This document shows positions 38,075 through 47,031 of a stretch of DNA of 64,000 nucleotides, one piece after another. The stretch lies in contig NZ_AP018365.1 in assembly GCF_016756395.1 (NCBI RefSeq), forward strand, positions 3,943,001-4,007,000. The letters are read 5' to 3'. Positions within the stretch are counted from its first letter, which is position 1. Every line of letters begins with the position of its first letter. The notes below the pieces were generated by a model. That model was not told where the DNA came from. It saw nothing but the letters and a program-made list of their open reading frames with translations, and did no database searches. The stretch comes from Streptomyces sp. SN-593 (GTDB lineage Bacteria > Actinomycetota > Actinomycetes > Streptomycetales > Streptomycetaceae). The translations under genes were made by a program, and so were the position numbers.

Positions 38075-38755
38075 CTACCGCGGGTGCATGTCGTGCGCAG
38101 CGGCGGATCGAACCCATGAGCGCCGTCGCAGATTCTCCAGAGCCGCGCGGTACCTGCCGTTCAGACCGAGCCGATGCACCGCGCGAACGCGCCCACGGAA
38201 GTCGGCACCCCACTTCCTGTGCCGCTCGGCGCCGGCCCGCCCAGGGACGTGACTGGTCGTGGGATGCCCGGCTTCGAGACGCAGAGCGGCCCAGACGACC
38301 TTCCCCGGACCATCCACGCGAGGGTAGAAGCCCCAGACTCCGTCGGACAGTTCGGCAACCAACCTCAGCCCGCGCCCTGTCTCGGCGTCTTCGGATGAGA
38401 GGCATACGACCGGGACCTGGTCACTGCCGTCATGAACCGCGACGTACAGAACGCCGGCCGCGACCCGCAGATCGAGGAGGAGCGGAGGCTCGCCGGCCGC
38501 CCTCACCCTCGGGACGAGACGTGCACCAGCGTGCCGCACCGCGTTCGTCGCCAACTCCGAGACGACGGTCAAGGCGTCGTCCACCGTGCCCTCGGCCAAT
38601 GCCCACTCGGCGAACTTCCGCGAAGCGTCGGCCCGTACACCGCGGATCGCCGACGGCTCACAGCGAAAACGCACGCGGTACCGCTCGGTGGACGGTGGCC
38701 GGATCTGCACGTGCAGCTTCGACCGGAAGCCGGGGTGGCGGAACTGAGCGGGCAT
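38075..38755 (-). CDS. HATPase-type ATP-binding protein (anti-sigma-factor kinase-like)
   Basis: The 226-residue product has the GHKL ATP-binding fold: N-box 'VVSELATNAVRHAG' and G-boxes 'VHDGSD' and 'GRGLRLVAELSDGVWGF'. This is the RsbW/SpoIIAB-like class, very common in streptomycetes, that binds or phosphorylates anti-sigma antagonists. The C-terminal ~75 residues are an unconserved basic tail. AAGGAG precedes the ATG at 38755. It is divergent from the HTH-TPR gene, and the palindrome at 38867-38885 lies between them. Confidence 0.85.
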   Translation of the reverse strand: MPAQFRHPGFRSKLHVQIRPPSTERYRVRFRCEPSAIRGVRADASRKFAEWALAEGTVDDALTVVSELATNAVRHAGARLVPRVRAAGEPPLLLDLRVAAGVLYVAVHDGSDQVPVVCLSSEDAETGRGLRLVAELSDGVWGFYPRVDGPGKVVWAALRLEAGHPTTSHVPGRAGAERHRKWGADFRGRVRAVHRLGLNGRYRAALENLRRRSWVRSAAAHDMHPR

Positions 38756-38866
38756 GACGTGCTCCTTCGGAACGCGTGACCGTGGCACCGCGACGCCCCC
38801 GTCACGCAGGAGCGCGGCGCTGCGTCGATGGTTGCCGAGCAGCGATCACGCAATCAGGCCACGGTG

Positions 38867-38885
38867 ATTACCCAACGTGGGTAAT
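38867..38885. promoter_or_regulatory. Perfect palindrome ATTACCCA-N3-TGGGTAAT in a divergent promoter
   Basis: Eight-base arms around ACG form a perfect 19-base dyad between the ATPase gene and the HTH-TPR regulator. It lies about 25 bases from the regulator start. It is a likely operator, probably for autoregulation by the HTH-TPR protein. Confidence 0.6.
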
Positions 38886-38909
38886 GTCGTGAAGCAATCG
38901 GGAGAGGGG

Positions 38910-40226
38910 GTGACAGCCGTGCCCGAGAAGCAACCAGGTTTTCCCGCCACCGCTTTGGCGGACCCGCAGATGCAAAAGGCATGTAGGGAACGCGACTTCG
39001 GCCTGATCTTCCGGCTCGCGAAGGTCCGCGCCGGCATCTACCCGTCCCGCATCGCCTCGCTGTGCGGGATGACCCCGAGCCGGGTCGGCGAGATCATGTC
39101 CGGGCAGCGCCGCCTCGCCCACATCGACGTCATCGAGCGGGTCGCCGACGGACTCCGTATCCCAGGAGCGATGTTGGGCCTCGCCCATCGCCCCTGGGAA
39201 CTGCCCCACAGCACCACGACACCTGTCCGCGAAGCCGACCCCACCCCGCCCGTTTCCGCGCCGGCGGCCAGACGCGCCCCGGACCGTGCGAACCTGGACG
39301 ACCTCCTCACCGCCGTCGAAGGACCCGTCACACGCTCCTCGCTCGTGGCCATGCAGTCGTCGATCGAGGACTACTGGCGCAGGGACGACCAGCACGGCGG
39401 CGCATCGCTGCGCCCCGCGGTCGTCGGGCATCTGCGATACGTGACCAGCCGGTTGAACCACACCCCCGCCGGTCCCCTGGCCGACGACCTTCGCGCCCTT
39501 GCCGCCGAGTTGGCCCGCATGGCCGGCTGGGCGTACTTCGACGCACGGCAGTACAGCACCGCCCGCATCTACTTCCGCCAGGCGCTCGACCTCGCGCGCG
39601 AGACGGGCGACGCGTCCTTCACCGCGAACGTCCTGTCGTGCCTGAGCCTGCAAGCGACCTACGAAAGCAGGGAGAACGAGGCAGTCGCGCTGGCCTCGGC
39701 CGCACAGGACGTCGCACGGCGAGGGACCACGTCGCGACTCGTCGTCTCCATGCTCGCCATGCGCGAAGCGTTCGCCCACGCCGCACTCCGCGACGCCGCC
39801 GCCTGCCACGGCGCCCTCCGCCGCGCCAACGACGCCTTCGCCGCAGCGGAACCGCCCGCCGAAGCACCCGCCTGGGTGCGCTACTTCGACGAGACCAAGC
39901 TCATCATCGACACCGGCATCGCGCTCGGCCAACTCGGCGAGGCGAGCCGAGCGGAATCCCTCATCACCGAAGGACTACGGCGCGAACGCATCGACCAGCA
40001 GCGCGGACGAGCGTTCCACACCGTCTGGCTCGCCGACGTCCAACTCCAGCAGGGCAAGCTCGACTCCGCGGTCGCTTCCGCCACGGCCGCACTCGACCTG
40101 ACCGCGACCCTCGACTCACCACGCGTGGCCGGGCACCTGCGCGAATTCCACACCCGGCTCGCACCGTTCGCACGCGAGCCGACCGTGCTGGGCTTCGAGG
40201 AGCGCATGCGCTCAGCCCTCGCGTGA
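38910..40226 (+). CDS. XRE-type regulator with TPR-like repeats
   Basis: The 438-residue product has an N-terminal helix-turn-helix ('FRLAKVRAGIYPSRIASLCGMTPSRVGEIMSGQ', quoted in parts as 'PSRIASLCGMTPSRVGEIMSG'). A helical repeat domain with TPR-like units then runs to the C-terminus, e.g. 'WAYFDARQYSTARIYFRQALDLA' and 'DEAVALASAA'-type helices. Such proteins are widespread in streptomycetes as signal-responsive regulators. The GTG at 38910 is chosen for GGAGAGG just before it; GTG at 38919 is also possible. It ends 3 bases from the convergent NUDIX gene. The palindrome upstream suggests autoregulation. Confidence 0.8.
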   Translation: MTAVPEKQPGFPATALADPQMQKACRERDFGLIFRLAKVRAGIYPSRIASLCGMTPSRVGEIMSGQRRLAHIDVIERVADGLRIPGAMLGLAHRPWELPHSTTTPVREADPTPPVSAPAARRAPDRANLDDLLTAVEGPVTRSSLVAMQSSIEDYWRRDDQHGGASLRPAVVGHLRYVTSRLNHTPAGPLADDLRALAAELARMAGWAYFDARQYSTARIYFRQALDLARETGDASFTANVLSCLSLQATYESRENEAVALASAAQDVARRGTTSRLVVSMLAMREAFAHAALRDAAACHGALRRANDAFAAAEPPAEAPAWVRYFDETKLIIDTGIALGQLGEASRAESLITEGLRRERIDQQRGRAFHTVWLADVQLQQGKLDSAVASATAALDLTATLDSPRVAGHLREFHTRLAPFAREPTVLGFEERMRSALA

Positions 40227-40229
40227 CGG

Positions 40230-40763
40230 TCAGGCGCTGGTGCTGTCGAGCAGCAGGTGCAGCAACCCGACCAGGCTGCCGCTGCTCACGATCTCCCGGC
40301 GGTCGATCATCCCCCGGATGTCCTTCAACGGAATCCACTCGATCCGGTCGGACTCGTTCTGCTCCGTGGGCGGCCCGGCGTACGTAGCCCCGTCCGCCCG
40401 GAACACGTAGTGCTCGGAGTCCGTGATGCCGTTCGCCGGCTGCGCGTACACCAGCGGCTTCATCGACTCCACCTGCCAGCCGGTCTCCTCCAACACCTCC
40501 CGCGCCGCAGCCTCTTCCGGCAACTCATCCGCCTCGATCAACCCCATTGGCAGCTCCCACGCCCACGTGTCCGTGATGAACCGGTGCCGCCACATCATCA
40601 ACACCCGCTGCTGCCCATCCACCACCGCAGCGACCGCCAAATGCCGCATCCGCACGACATGGTGCTCCCACCGGCGCCCATCAGGCTGCTGCACATCGAC
40701 CAACCACAGGTTGACCCACGGGTTGCCGTAGATCTGCCGCTCACCGTGCACCTGCCACCGCAT
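40230..40763 (-). CDS. NUDIX hydrolase
   Basis: The 177-residue product contains a full Nudix box: 'GLIEADELPEEAAAREVLEETGW' (G-x5-E-x7-R-E-x2-E-E-x-G; quoted in parts 'GLIEADELPEE', 'REVLEETGW'). It should hydrolyse a nucleoside diphosphate linked to another group; the substrate is not predictable. GGGGAG precedes the ATG at 40763, and a longer frame has no better site. NUDIX genes near an HTH regulator and an ATPase are common in elements of this type. It is the last backbone gene before the cargo operon. Confidence 0.88.
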   Translation of the reverse strand: MRWQVHGERQIYGNPWVNLWLVDVQQPDGRRWEHHVVRMRHLAVAAVVDGQQRVLMMWRHRFITDTWAWELPMGLIEADELPEEAAAREVLEETGWQVESMKPLVYAQPANGITDSEHYVFRADGATYAGPPTEQNESDRIEWIPLKDIRGMIDRREIVSSGSLVGLLHLLLDSTSA

Positions 40764-41102
40764 CCCGCCAACTCCCCACCTCATCGACCGGCTTCCAGGA
40801 TGACACCTGCAACGTGGCAGCAGGCAAAAACGATCACCCGTCCGGATCGGCTGAGGAAGGCGCCGCACCTCGAACGCGAACGGATACTCGTTGCGCCACC
40901 TTCCAGATTCGACTCCTGAGAGGGCCCGCCAGTCTGTGGAACGTCCGATGTCACTGACGGCCAGAACGCCTATGTCGTGCATGTGATGCCTTATGGATCA
41001 GTACGCATGTCTACGTAGAAACAACCGTTTTCAGCCGCGTAGCGCTGCGAATCCGCCGTATTTCGCTCCGTGACCATGGGAGTGAGGGCGCGCAGGGAAC
41101 GG

Positions 41103-41579
41103 ATGAGTCTCGTCACTGTTGCCGACTGGGAGGGGACGACATTGGACGTATCCGGAGAACTGGCGACCGTGGGCATGGCCGGCGCGTCAGCGCTCGTCGC
41201 GTCCATGACGGCGGATGGATGGCGTGGCTTCCGGGACTGGATCGCACGCTGGCTGGGGCGTGGACAGCCACAGAACGAAGCACGCCAACTCGCCCGTCTC
41301 GACGCCGACAGAGGTCTGTTGCTGGCCGCCACGGCGGGTGAAGCAGCGGACCAAGCCGGCGTGGTGTCGGCCTCCTGGGCCGTCCGGCTGCAGGACTTGG
41401 CCGACGAAGATCCAGAGGCGGCGCGTGAATTACTGGAGTTCGTCACCCGGTGGAGGGTGGAGAACCCCGAGAGCGCCCAACGCGCAACAGCGATCCGGCA
41501 GAACGCGAAGGCCAGTGGCAAGGCGCGGATCACCCAGGTCGGAGGCAACCAGACCATCATCAACCCGGGGCAGTCATGA
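41103..41579 (+). CDS. Small effector-like protein with C-terminal amyloid-type motif (operon gene 1)
   Basis: The 158-residue product is not a known family. It is helical, with an amphipathic or mildly hydrophobic segment '[20 protein letters not shown]' (residues 24-43) and further helices to about 125. The C-terminus is a short beta-prone motif, '[13 protein letters not shown]' (141-153), matched by 'ATVTQVAGD' at the N-terminus of the next protein. This resembles the RHIM/BASS-like pairs that link NLR-type sensors to effectors in bacteria. AGGGA precedes the ATG at 41103; ATG 41076 is an alternative. The next gene's ATG overlaps its stop (ATGA). Confidence 0.6.
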   Translation: MSLVTVADWEGTTLDVSGELATVGMAGASALVASMTADGWRGFRDWIARWLGRGQPQNEARQLARLDADRGLLLAATAGEAADQAGVVSASWAVRLQDLADEDPEAARELLEFVTRWRVENPESAQRATAIRQNAKASGKARITQVGGNQTIINPGQS

Positions 41580-43660
41580 GCGGGGAGGGGGAGCCCCCGG
41601 AGGTAGGGGTCCACCTAGAGGCGGGGGCGTCCGACCATGCCACAGTCACCCAGGTGGCCGGTGACTACGAAGAGCACCACCACACCTACGTCCGCGGATG
41701 GCAGTACCTAGGGGCCGTCAGGGTCGATGAGGCCGAGGCCGCGCTGGTGGAGCAGACATACGTCCATGCTGACACCGAAGCCGGCCAAGAGCGGCAAGTG
41801 GAACGGGCGGTCCGACTGTTGAAGCGGCCGTCCGGGCAGCACAACGTCGTGGTACTGACAGGGGCCGCTGAGACGGGCCGGCGTACGACGGCGCTGCGGA
41901 TCCTGCGCGATGCGGGCGTGAAGGGCAAGGACATCCACAGCCTTGCCCTGGACTGGGACCGCCCGCGCACCGAACAGATCCCCTACACACCAAACGCCGG
42001 CTTCCTCCTCGACCTTTCGGGTTACAGCACTCTGCCGGCGGACTTCTACCAGGGCCTGGGCGGCTATCAAAAGGATGCAGCAGCTTGCGGCGCCTTCTTG
42101 GTGGTCCTGGCCACGGCCAACACGTGGAGGCCGGGCACCTTGACCTCCGTCCCTCGCATCGAGCACACACAACCGCCAGCCATCCAGGTCGCCAGGGCGC
42201 ACTTGAGGCATTACAACGCTGGACGTCTCGCGTGGCTCAGCGACGACTCAGAACTCGCGGGGCTCCTTGGCCCCACTGCCTCACCAACCGCCGCGGTCCG
42301 CCTGACCCGGATCATTGCCAATGAGCCCACTGATGACCCCGCAGCTGCCAAGAGCCAATTCGACAACTGGCACGACTATCTCGCCGACTGGTTCAAGAAG
42401 TACGAGGGCACGGAGAACCTCCGCGACCGAGCACTGCTGATTGCCACGGCCCTCCTCGAAGGGCTGCCCGCCGACGTCGTGATGACAGCTGCTGACAGGC
42501 TCTTCGATCAGGTGAAGGGCGTTCTTCCGCTCGGCGGCCCGCTGGCCGGGCCCGACCTGGAGACCAGGCTGGAGGTCATCGGAGCAGAACAGGCCGGTAG
42601 CGACGCACTCTCCCTGAGCAAAGCGCGACACGGCCTTCATGAATCGGTGCTGTCACATGTCTGGAAGCAACGGCCTCTTCTCAGAGAGGTGCTTCTGCGA
42701 TGGGCCTCAGACATCACTGCTCCCGGAGATATCGCCGCGAAGTACCGTGAGCAGGTCGCAGAAGCGATCACACGGCTGGCCACTGCTCCAGGTGGGCAGA
42801 GTGTCCTTCGGATCGTCACTGAGTGGACATCCATGGGCAACGACGCCTATCGCAGGCTCGCGGTAGGCGTGCTGGAAAGTACGGCAACCCATCCCGGGAT
42901 CGGGGTCTCAGTACGCAAGTACCTCTATGACGCAGCCAAGCAAAAGAGGCTCAGCGAGTCCCTGGCCACCACAATCGCTGAGGTCTGCGCTGGCAGCCTC
43001 GGCCGCGCCTACCCCCGCGTCGCACTCACCCGGCTGCGCCTCCTCGCTTCCCACCCTGATCAGCGAGGCGCTGCTGCCGTCGCCCGAGCCATTCGTGCTC
43101 TGGCTGCCGAAACCGCTCTGAGGGACCTGGTCCTGGGCGAGATCGTCGACTGGGCTGAGAACGATAACGCGGTGATCCGGCAGGCCGGGGCGACGGCCTT
43201 CCTCGCCCTGACCAGCCTGACCGGTGAGGCTCCCATCGCCCTGTCGCTCGTGGCCGAAGCGGACACGAACGATCGTGAAGGCGAGGACAGCCTGTTCGCC
43301 CGCGGCTGGCGCGCTGCCTGGAACCATGAGGCCACGGCCGACCGGGCTAAGGAGTCGCTGGCCGCATGGCTGGACTCGCCCGCCGTCTCGGACAAGCACT
43401 GCCTTGACATTGCCGAGGCCGTGCTCAGTGGGAACTTGCGTGATGCCGGAGTATCCGACCTGCTGGTCGGAGAAAGGGGAGTTATCACCGAGACAGGGCA
43501 CCGGCGGCGCCCGATCCTACTTGAACGGCTTCTTCCCGAACCGGCACCTTCAACCATCTCTGCGCCTGCGTCCTCAGCACCCGCTCCCGCGCAACCACTG
43601 GCGGCCGCGCCCGGTCTCGCGACTAACGGTTCCGAAAAACCGGACGCTCCGTCGGCATGA
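41576..43660 (+). CDS. STAND/NLR-like protein with N-terminal amyloid-type motif (operon gene 2)
   Basis: The 694-residue product begins with a short motif '[18 protein letters not shown]' (residues 21-38). An ATPase-like domain follows with a degenerate P-loop 'GAAETGRRT' (95-103), where Arg replaces the usual Lys, and 'FLLDLSGY' as a possible Walker B-like strand. A long helical domain (about 330-640) comes next, with HEAT-like units such as '[18 protein letters not shown]', and finally a Pro/Ala tail. The order (signalling motif, NTPase, helical repeats) is that of bacterial STAND/NLR-like sensors. It is coupled to the small protein before it and to a third gene after it, both by ATGA. Confidence 0.6.
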   Translation: MSGEGEPPEVGVHLEAGASDHATVTQVAGDYEEHHHTYVRGWQYLGAVRVDEAEAALVEQTYVHADTEAGQERQVERAVRLLKRPSGQHNVVVLTGAAETGRRTTALRILRDAGVKGKDIHSLALDWDRPRTEQIPYTPNAGFLLDLSGYSTLPADFYQGLGGYQKDAAACGAFLVVLATANTWRPGTLTSVPRIEHTQPPAIQVARAHLRHYNAGRLAWLSDDSELAGLLGPTASPTAAVRLTRIIANEPTDDPAAAKSQFDNWHDYLADWFKKYEGTENLRDRALLIATALLEGLPADVVMTAADRLFDQVKGVLPLGGPLAGPDLETRLEVIGAEQAGSDALSLSKARHGLHESVLSHVWKQRPLLREVLLRWASDITAPGDIAAKYREQVAEAITRLATAPGGQSVLRIVTEWTSMGNDAYRRLAVGVLESTATHPGIGVSVRKYLYDAAKQKRLSESLATTIAEVCAGSLGRAYPRVALTRLRLLASHPDQRGAAAVARAIRALAAETALRDLVLGEIVDWAENDNAVIRQAGATAFLALTSLTGEAPIALSLVAEADTNDREGEDSLFARGWRAAWNHEATADRAKESLAAWLDSPAVSDKHCLDIAEAVLSGNLRDAGVSDLLVGERGVITETGHRRRPILLERLLPEPAPSTISAPASSAPAPAQPLAAAPGLATNGSEKPDAPSA

Positions 43661-44457
43661 GCCTGTTTGCCCGACGACGCGGACGTCCGGGTCCACCGCC
43701 CGCCATCAGCAGCCCGGCGGACGCCCCGGACGCCCCAGACACCTCGGCAACCGAAGGAATCGTAGAGCTTCACGACGAGCGCCTTCCCAGCCGAGTGCCC
43801 AGCATCTTCTTCACCGTGCACATCGACGGCGCCTGGTATGTGGAGACGGAGAGAGCACATCAGTACAGGGATCCCGTGGTGCTGGCCCGGCACCGATTAC
43901 GTGAGCACGCCCGCCGTACTCTCAGCCGCTACACGGTGCTGGAGACCCCAGCAGCCCAAGACGTCTTGAACCAGGCCATAGCCCGACCGCTGAATCCGGG
44001 CGCCGGGCTCACCGCCTACGGTGTCGCCTCTCTGACAGTCGCCGACTCCGACCGGAACCTGGCTGAGGAACACCAGCACAGGCAGCAGCAAGGCGACCTC
44101 GAACGACAGGACGTGTTCCGTCGTCTCGCCTTCCTCCAGCGCATCCTCTCCGACCCTGGGTTACGCACAGTGTGGTGGATCGACCGCTACCCCGAGCGCA
44201 TTGGCGACCTCAAGAATCTGGCCACCGCAGTGAGCGACGTAAAAGCGCCACACGACTCCGACCACGACACACTTCGCGACGAAATCGTCCGCTTCGTCGA
44301 CCAGTTGCTTGCCGACATCCGCACCCCACAGCAGCACGAGGTCTTCCTGCGCGCCCTCACTTCGACCCTTCAGGCGCTCGGCAGCACCGAACTCCAACGG
44401 ACGGCTGCCCACTGGCTACCCACCGGCCCGACCGACCCCGGAGGCGACACTGCATGA
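43657..44457 (+). CDS. Uncharacterised protein (operon gene 3)
   Basis: The 266-residue product has a Pro-rich start (about 35 residues) and then a mixed domain: '[41 protein letters not shown]' (quoted in parts '[16 protein letters not shown]', '[16 protein letters not shown]'). A charged helical stretch with '[23 protein letters not shown]' follows. It has no membrane span or catalytic motif that I recognise. A weak likeness to SPFH-type folds is possible but not demonstrable by eye. It starts on the stop of gene 2 and ends on the start of gene 4, so it is part of one unit. Confidence 0.6.
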   Translation: MSLFARRRGRPGPPPAISSPADAPDAPDTSATEGIVELHDERLPSRVPSIFFTVHIDGAWYVETERAHQYRDPVVLARHRLREHARRTLSRYTVLETPAAQDVLNQAIARPLNPGAGLTAYGVASLTVADSDRNLAEEHQHRQQQGDLERQDVFRRLAFLQRILSDPGLRTVWWIDRYPERIGDLKNLATAVSDVKAPHDSDHDTLRDEIVRFVDQLLADIRTPQQHEVFLRALTSTLQALGSTELQRTAAHWLPTGPTDPGGDTA

Positions 44458-44810
44458 ACCTGGAGACTACGCGCTGGCTCCTCGCCCCCGTCCGTCAGTG
44501 GCGCGCTCACCAGCTCATGAGATACCACGGCCCCTCACTCGACTACACGACCGCATGGTCCCTGATCGCGCTGAGCCACACCCCCGGCGAATTCGACTTC
44601 GTCCAACAGGCCGCACACGAGGCTGGCGCCGACAGCGAAGCAGGCGTCCACCACGACGACTGGAATCTGCTCAGTCCTCATGAACGCGATCGCAGAAGCC
44701 GCTGGCTCTTGCGCAAAGGACAGTCCCCGATCGAGCAACTGGGTCTCAGCCACGACGTGCTCGTGCGGGCAGGAATCAGCGTCACGGACTGGGGAAGACC
44801 GAACCGCTGA
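44454..44810 (+). CDS. Small uncharacterised protein (operon gene 4)
   Basis: The 118-residue product is helical, acidic to neutral, without known motifs. The start '[21 protein letters not shown]' (quoted in part) is amphipathic; 'FDFVQQAAHEAGADSEAG' and 'DRRSRWLLRKGQSPIEQLGL' are further helices. Its ATG overlaps the stop of gene 3 as ATGA, closing the four-gene unit. The stop lies about 200 bases before the att copy at 45013, so this operon is the right-end cargo of the element. Confidence 0.6.
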   Translation: MNLETTRWLLAPVRQWRAHQLMRYHGPSLDYTTAWSLIALSHTPGEFDFVQQAAHEAGADSEAGVHHDDWNLLSPHERDRRSRWLLRKGQSPIEQLGLSHDVLVRAGISVTDWGRPNR

Positions 44811-45268
44811 GCGTGGCGTCTCGATCTACCCCGTTGCACGGATGCCACAAAGGGAACACCCGCCAACCGCTCCGGCTACCGAGGGCATGCGGTGCGCTGG
44901 TCTTAGTTCTGGTCTCATTCGCCTGCGTCCGTCCGCGTTCACCGCGCGGCCGCATGCGCTCCTGTGCCCGGTCAGAACTCTGCCGAGTCCTGCCGGATCC
45001 CATCGTGACCCGTTGGAAAGCGTGTTGAGGGCAACCCCTCACGAGTTCGAATCTCGTACCCTCCGCACCGGCTCACCAGCCGAAACGTGGCCCCGACCGC
45101 TCCACGGCCGGGGGCTTCGTCGTTGGCAGTTGCAGTTCCAGTTGCAGTTGCTTGTCCTACCTCGCTCGTTCTGGTGTGGCAGAGCGCGCAAGCAGCCAGG
45201 AGACCGTGCAGTGGCTGAGGCGCGCGCTGACGTAGAGGACCGGAGATGCAAAGGCCATGTGGCGGTGC
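44811..45268. other. Gene-free right end of the element with att and arm sites
   Basis: This stretch holds a copy of a 'TTCTGGTCTCATTC' word (44907-44920) that recurs near 54520 and 58000. It also holds the att repeat at 45013-45066 and direct GTTGCAGTT words at 45127-45152. No gene is supported. Confidence 0.6.
45013..45066 (+). repeat. att repeat 1: copy of the tRNA-Ser 3' half
   Basis: The 54 bases match 24714-24767 with about three differences (GGGG to GAGG, TATCC to TACCC). It lacks the tRNA 5' half and cannot form a tRNA. It marks the right junction of the mobilizable element. Confidence 0.9.
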
Positions 45269-45751
45269 TCACAGCGGTTTATCCACAAGGCTGTTGGTGA
45301 GTTCCACAGGAGTGACGCACTGGCCATGACAGGTCCAGGCGCTCTCTGTCCAACGTCCACCTCGGTACGCGAGGATCAGCGCAACGATGCTGTGGAACCC
45401 GAGTTCGGCGTCACCCAGAAGTCGGCGGTAGGTGGCCGTGTCGCGTGCACTGGGGGCTGGAGGGCCAGTGGGATGGGTGTGCCATTCGCCGATCCAGACG
45501 CTTGCGTCGGTTGTGAAGGCTTCGTCGGCGAGCGCTTGGGCGTGCGCGAGGTCGCGGAGGAAGTAGGTGGGGGTGCGAACTGCTGCGGGGCCTGGCGTTC
45601 CGGCGTGGCGGACCGTGACGGTGTCGCGGATGTGATGGCCAAGCAGAATCCCCCCGGTCTCGATGGTGTGGTCGGCGGTGCGCAGTTCGGTGGTGATCAC
45701 CCGGGCTGCTTGGGCAGTGAGGAGCACGGCAGTCACGGGCTGCGGTGTCAT
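45269..45751 (-). CDS. JAB/JAMM-domain metalloprotease of CBASS (Cap3-like)
   Basis: The 160-residue product carries the JAMM zinc motif: upstream Glu in 'IETGGILLGH', then 'EWHTHPTGPPAPSARD' with H-x-H-P, Ser and Asp in correct spacing. Such proteins cleave a conjugated CD-NTase off its target in type II CBASS. The ATG at 45751 overlaps the stop of the E1 gene, so it is the last gene of the operon. It is standard length for a bacterial stand-alone JAB domain. The enzymatic role is known for the family; here it is inferred from the motif and neighbours. Confidence 0.88.
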   Translation of the reverse strand: MTPQPVTAVLLTAQAARVITTELRTADHTIETGGILLGHHIRDTVTVRHAGTPGPAAVRTPTYFLRDLAHAQALADEAFTTDASVWIGEWHTHPTGPPAPSARDTATYRRLLGDAELGFHSIVALILAYRGGRWTESAWTCHGQCVTPVELTNSLVDKPL

Positions 45752-47031
45752 GGCGATTCGCACGTGGGGCAGCCGGGCCTCGGCGGGGTGGCGGGAAGCC
45801 AGCGCAGTTCTCCGGTGCGGTCAAGGTCAAAGGGCGCGGCCCAGCCAGGCTGGCGGCGCAGTGCGAGCAGGGCGTGCTCGCCGGGCAGACGCTGATCGGG
45901 GTGGCCCACGCGTTCGAGGAGGGTGGCAACGACGGTCTTCGCCGCGAGGTGGGCCACGAGGTGGAGATCGGGGCCGACGGCAGTCATCGGCCGGTGCCGG
46001 GTGCCGGTGCCGTATCCGGCGTCCAGGGCGGGCTCGGGGTCGAGACCGCCGGCTTCGGCGAGGCTTTCGCGGCGGCAGGACAAACAGCCGTGCTGGGTCC
46101 AGGGGCGCAGCCGCAGGACCTCCCCAACCGCTCCGTCCTGCAGGACGCAGGCGAGGACAGCGGTACGGCCTGCGCGGCGGGCCAGGTGGCCGGTGACGCG
46201 GCGGGCAGCCACCCCGTCAGCCGCGCAGACGACAATGTCGGTGTCCGTCAGCAGGGCACGGATGCGGTCGGCGTGTTCGATGACGTCTAGGGCGAGAGGG
46301 GTGACGGCGGTGTCGGGGCGCAGCAGGGCGAGTTCCTCGGCCAGGGCGGTGACCTTGGCGCGGCCGATCTGTTTGCGGGAGCTCGTGTGCCGGACGAGGT
46401 TGTGCCAAAGGAGGCGGTCGGGGTCGACCAGGGTGAGGTGGCCGATGCCGTAGCCGGCCAGCGCGTGCGCGGTAGCTGAGCCGATGCTTCCTGCCCCGAC
46501 CAGCATCACGCGGGCGCTTTGCAGTTCTTCGACGGGCCAGTGGTGCTGGAGTTGCCGGATGCCGGTGACTTCGGGTTCGACAGACGCGTCAAGCGGCCGG
46601 GCGTCCGTGCGGGTGACGTGCCAGGCCAGGAGGTCGGGCAGGCCGCTTTCGGGAAACTCGTCCTGCACGGCGGGGGTGTAGGTGATGGCCGCGTATCCGC
46701 TGCTACCCGGGGCCTTGAATCCGCTGGGCACGGCGCTCTTGAAGATGTCGAGCGGCAACGACGTGCCGCGCCGTGCCCGCACTTGGTACCAGTGTGCGTG
46801 AAGTTCACCGGCGGCCCGATACCAATAGCCGGTGGAAACAGGGTCGCATCCCGCCAGCAACCGGTTCCCGAGCTCGGCGGGATCTACCGATAGGACGGCT
46901 CCCTCCGTTCGCTCGGAGATGCCGCTCACGACGGCGAGGCCGTCAGGCCGACTGATACGCAGGGACAACCGGCCCCACGAGCCTGCAGTGCGGAATCTGC
47001 CCGCGGCTGCCGTCGGGATGAGGATCAGCAC
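45748..47031 (-). CDS. E1-like ThiF-domain protein of CBASS (Cap2 E1 part)
   Basis: The 427-residue product has an N-terminal domain of about 165 residues without clear homology. The ThiF/E1 fold follows: 'ARVMLVGAGSIGSATAHALAGYG' nucleotide loop (quoted in part), 'LTLVDPDRLLWHNLVRH' and 'ADGVAARRVTGHLA', with a Cys pair 'CLSCRRES' and a C-terminal 'GCPTCESP' zinc-type pair. It should adenylate the CD-NTase C-terminus and pass it to the E2. GTG start at 47031; its first codons overlap the E2 gene by 7 bases. In most type II CBASS, E1 and E2 are fused as Cap2; here they are separate. Confidence 0.85.
   Translation of the reverse strand: MLILIPTAAAGRFRTAGSWGRLSLRISRPDGLAVVSGISERTEGAVLSVDPAELGNRLLAGCDPVSTGYWYRAAGELHAHWYQVRARRGTSLPLDIFKSAVPSGFKAPGSSGYAAITYTPAVQDEFPESGLPDLLAWHVTRTDARPLDASVEPEVTGIRQLQHHWPVEELQSARVMLVGAGSIGSATAHALAGYGIGHLTLVDPDRLLWHNLVRHTSSRKQIGRAKVTALAEELALLRPDTAVTPLALDVIEHADRIRALLTDTDIVVCAADGVAARRVTGHLARRAGRTAVLACVLQDGAVGEVLRLRPWTQHGCLSCRRESLAEAGGLDPEPALDAGYGTGTRHRPMTAVGPDLHLVAHLAAKTVVATLLERVGHPDQRLPGEHALLALRRQPGWAAPFDLDRTGELRWLPATPPRPGCPTCESP

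Larger units (their letters stand above)
24714..45066. mobile_element. Integrative mobilizable element in tRNA-Ser(GGA), 20.3 kb
   Basis: It is bounded by the tRNA 3' half (24714-24767) and a 54-base direct repeat of it at 45013-45066, which differs by a few bases. Inside are an integrase next to the tRNA side, an excisionase, XRE regulators, an ATPase, a DUF2637 protein, MobC and a relaxase. No FtsK/TraB transfer ATPase or type IV coupling gene is seen. That excludes a pSAM2-like self-transmissible element and fits a mobilizable one that borrows a conjugation system. Cargo sits at both ends: 24908-25900 and 41103-44810. Confidence 0.85.

Noticed and set aside
45013..45066. Second tRNA-Ser gene
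   Set aside because: Only the 3' half is present at this and the other three copies; no acceptor 5' strand or D arm precedes them.
24714..45066. Self-transmissible AICE like pSAM2
   Set aside because: No FtsK/TraB-type ATPase gene is present, and a relaxase with MobC is. It fits a mobilizable element.
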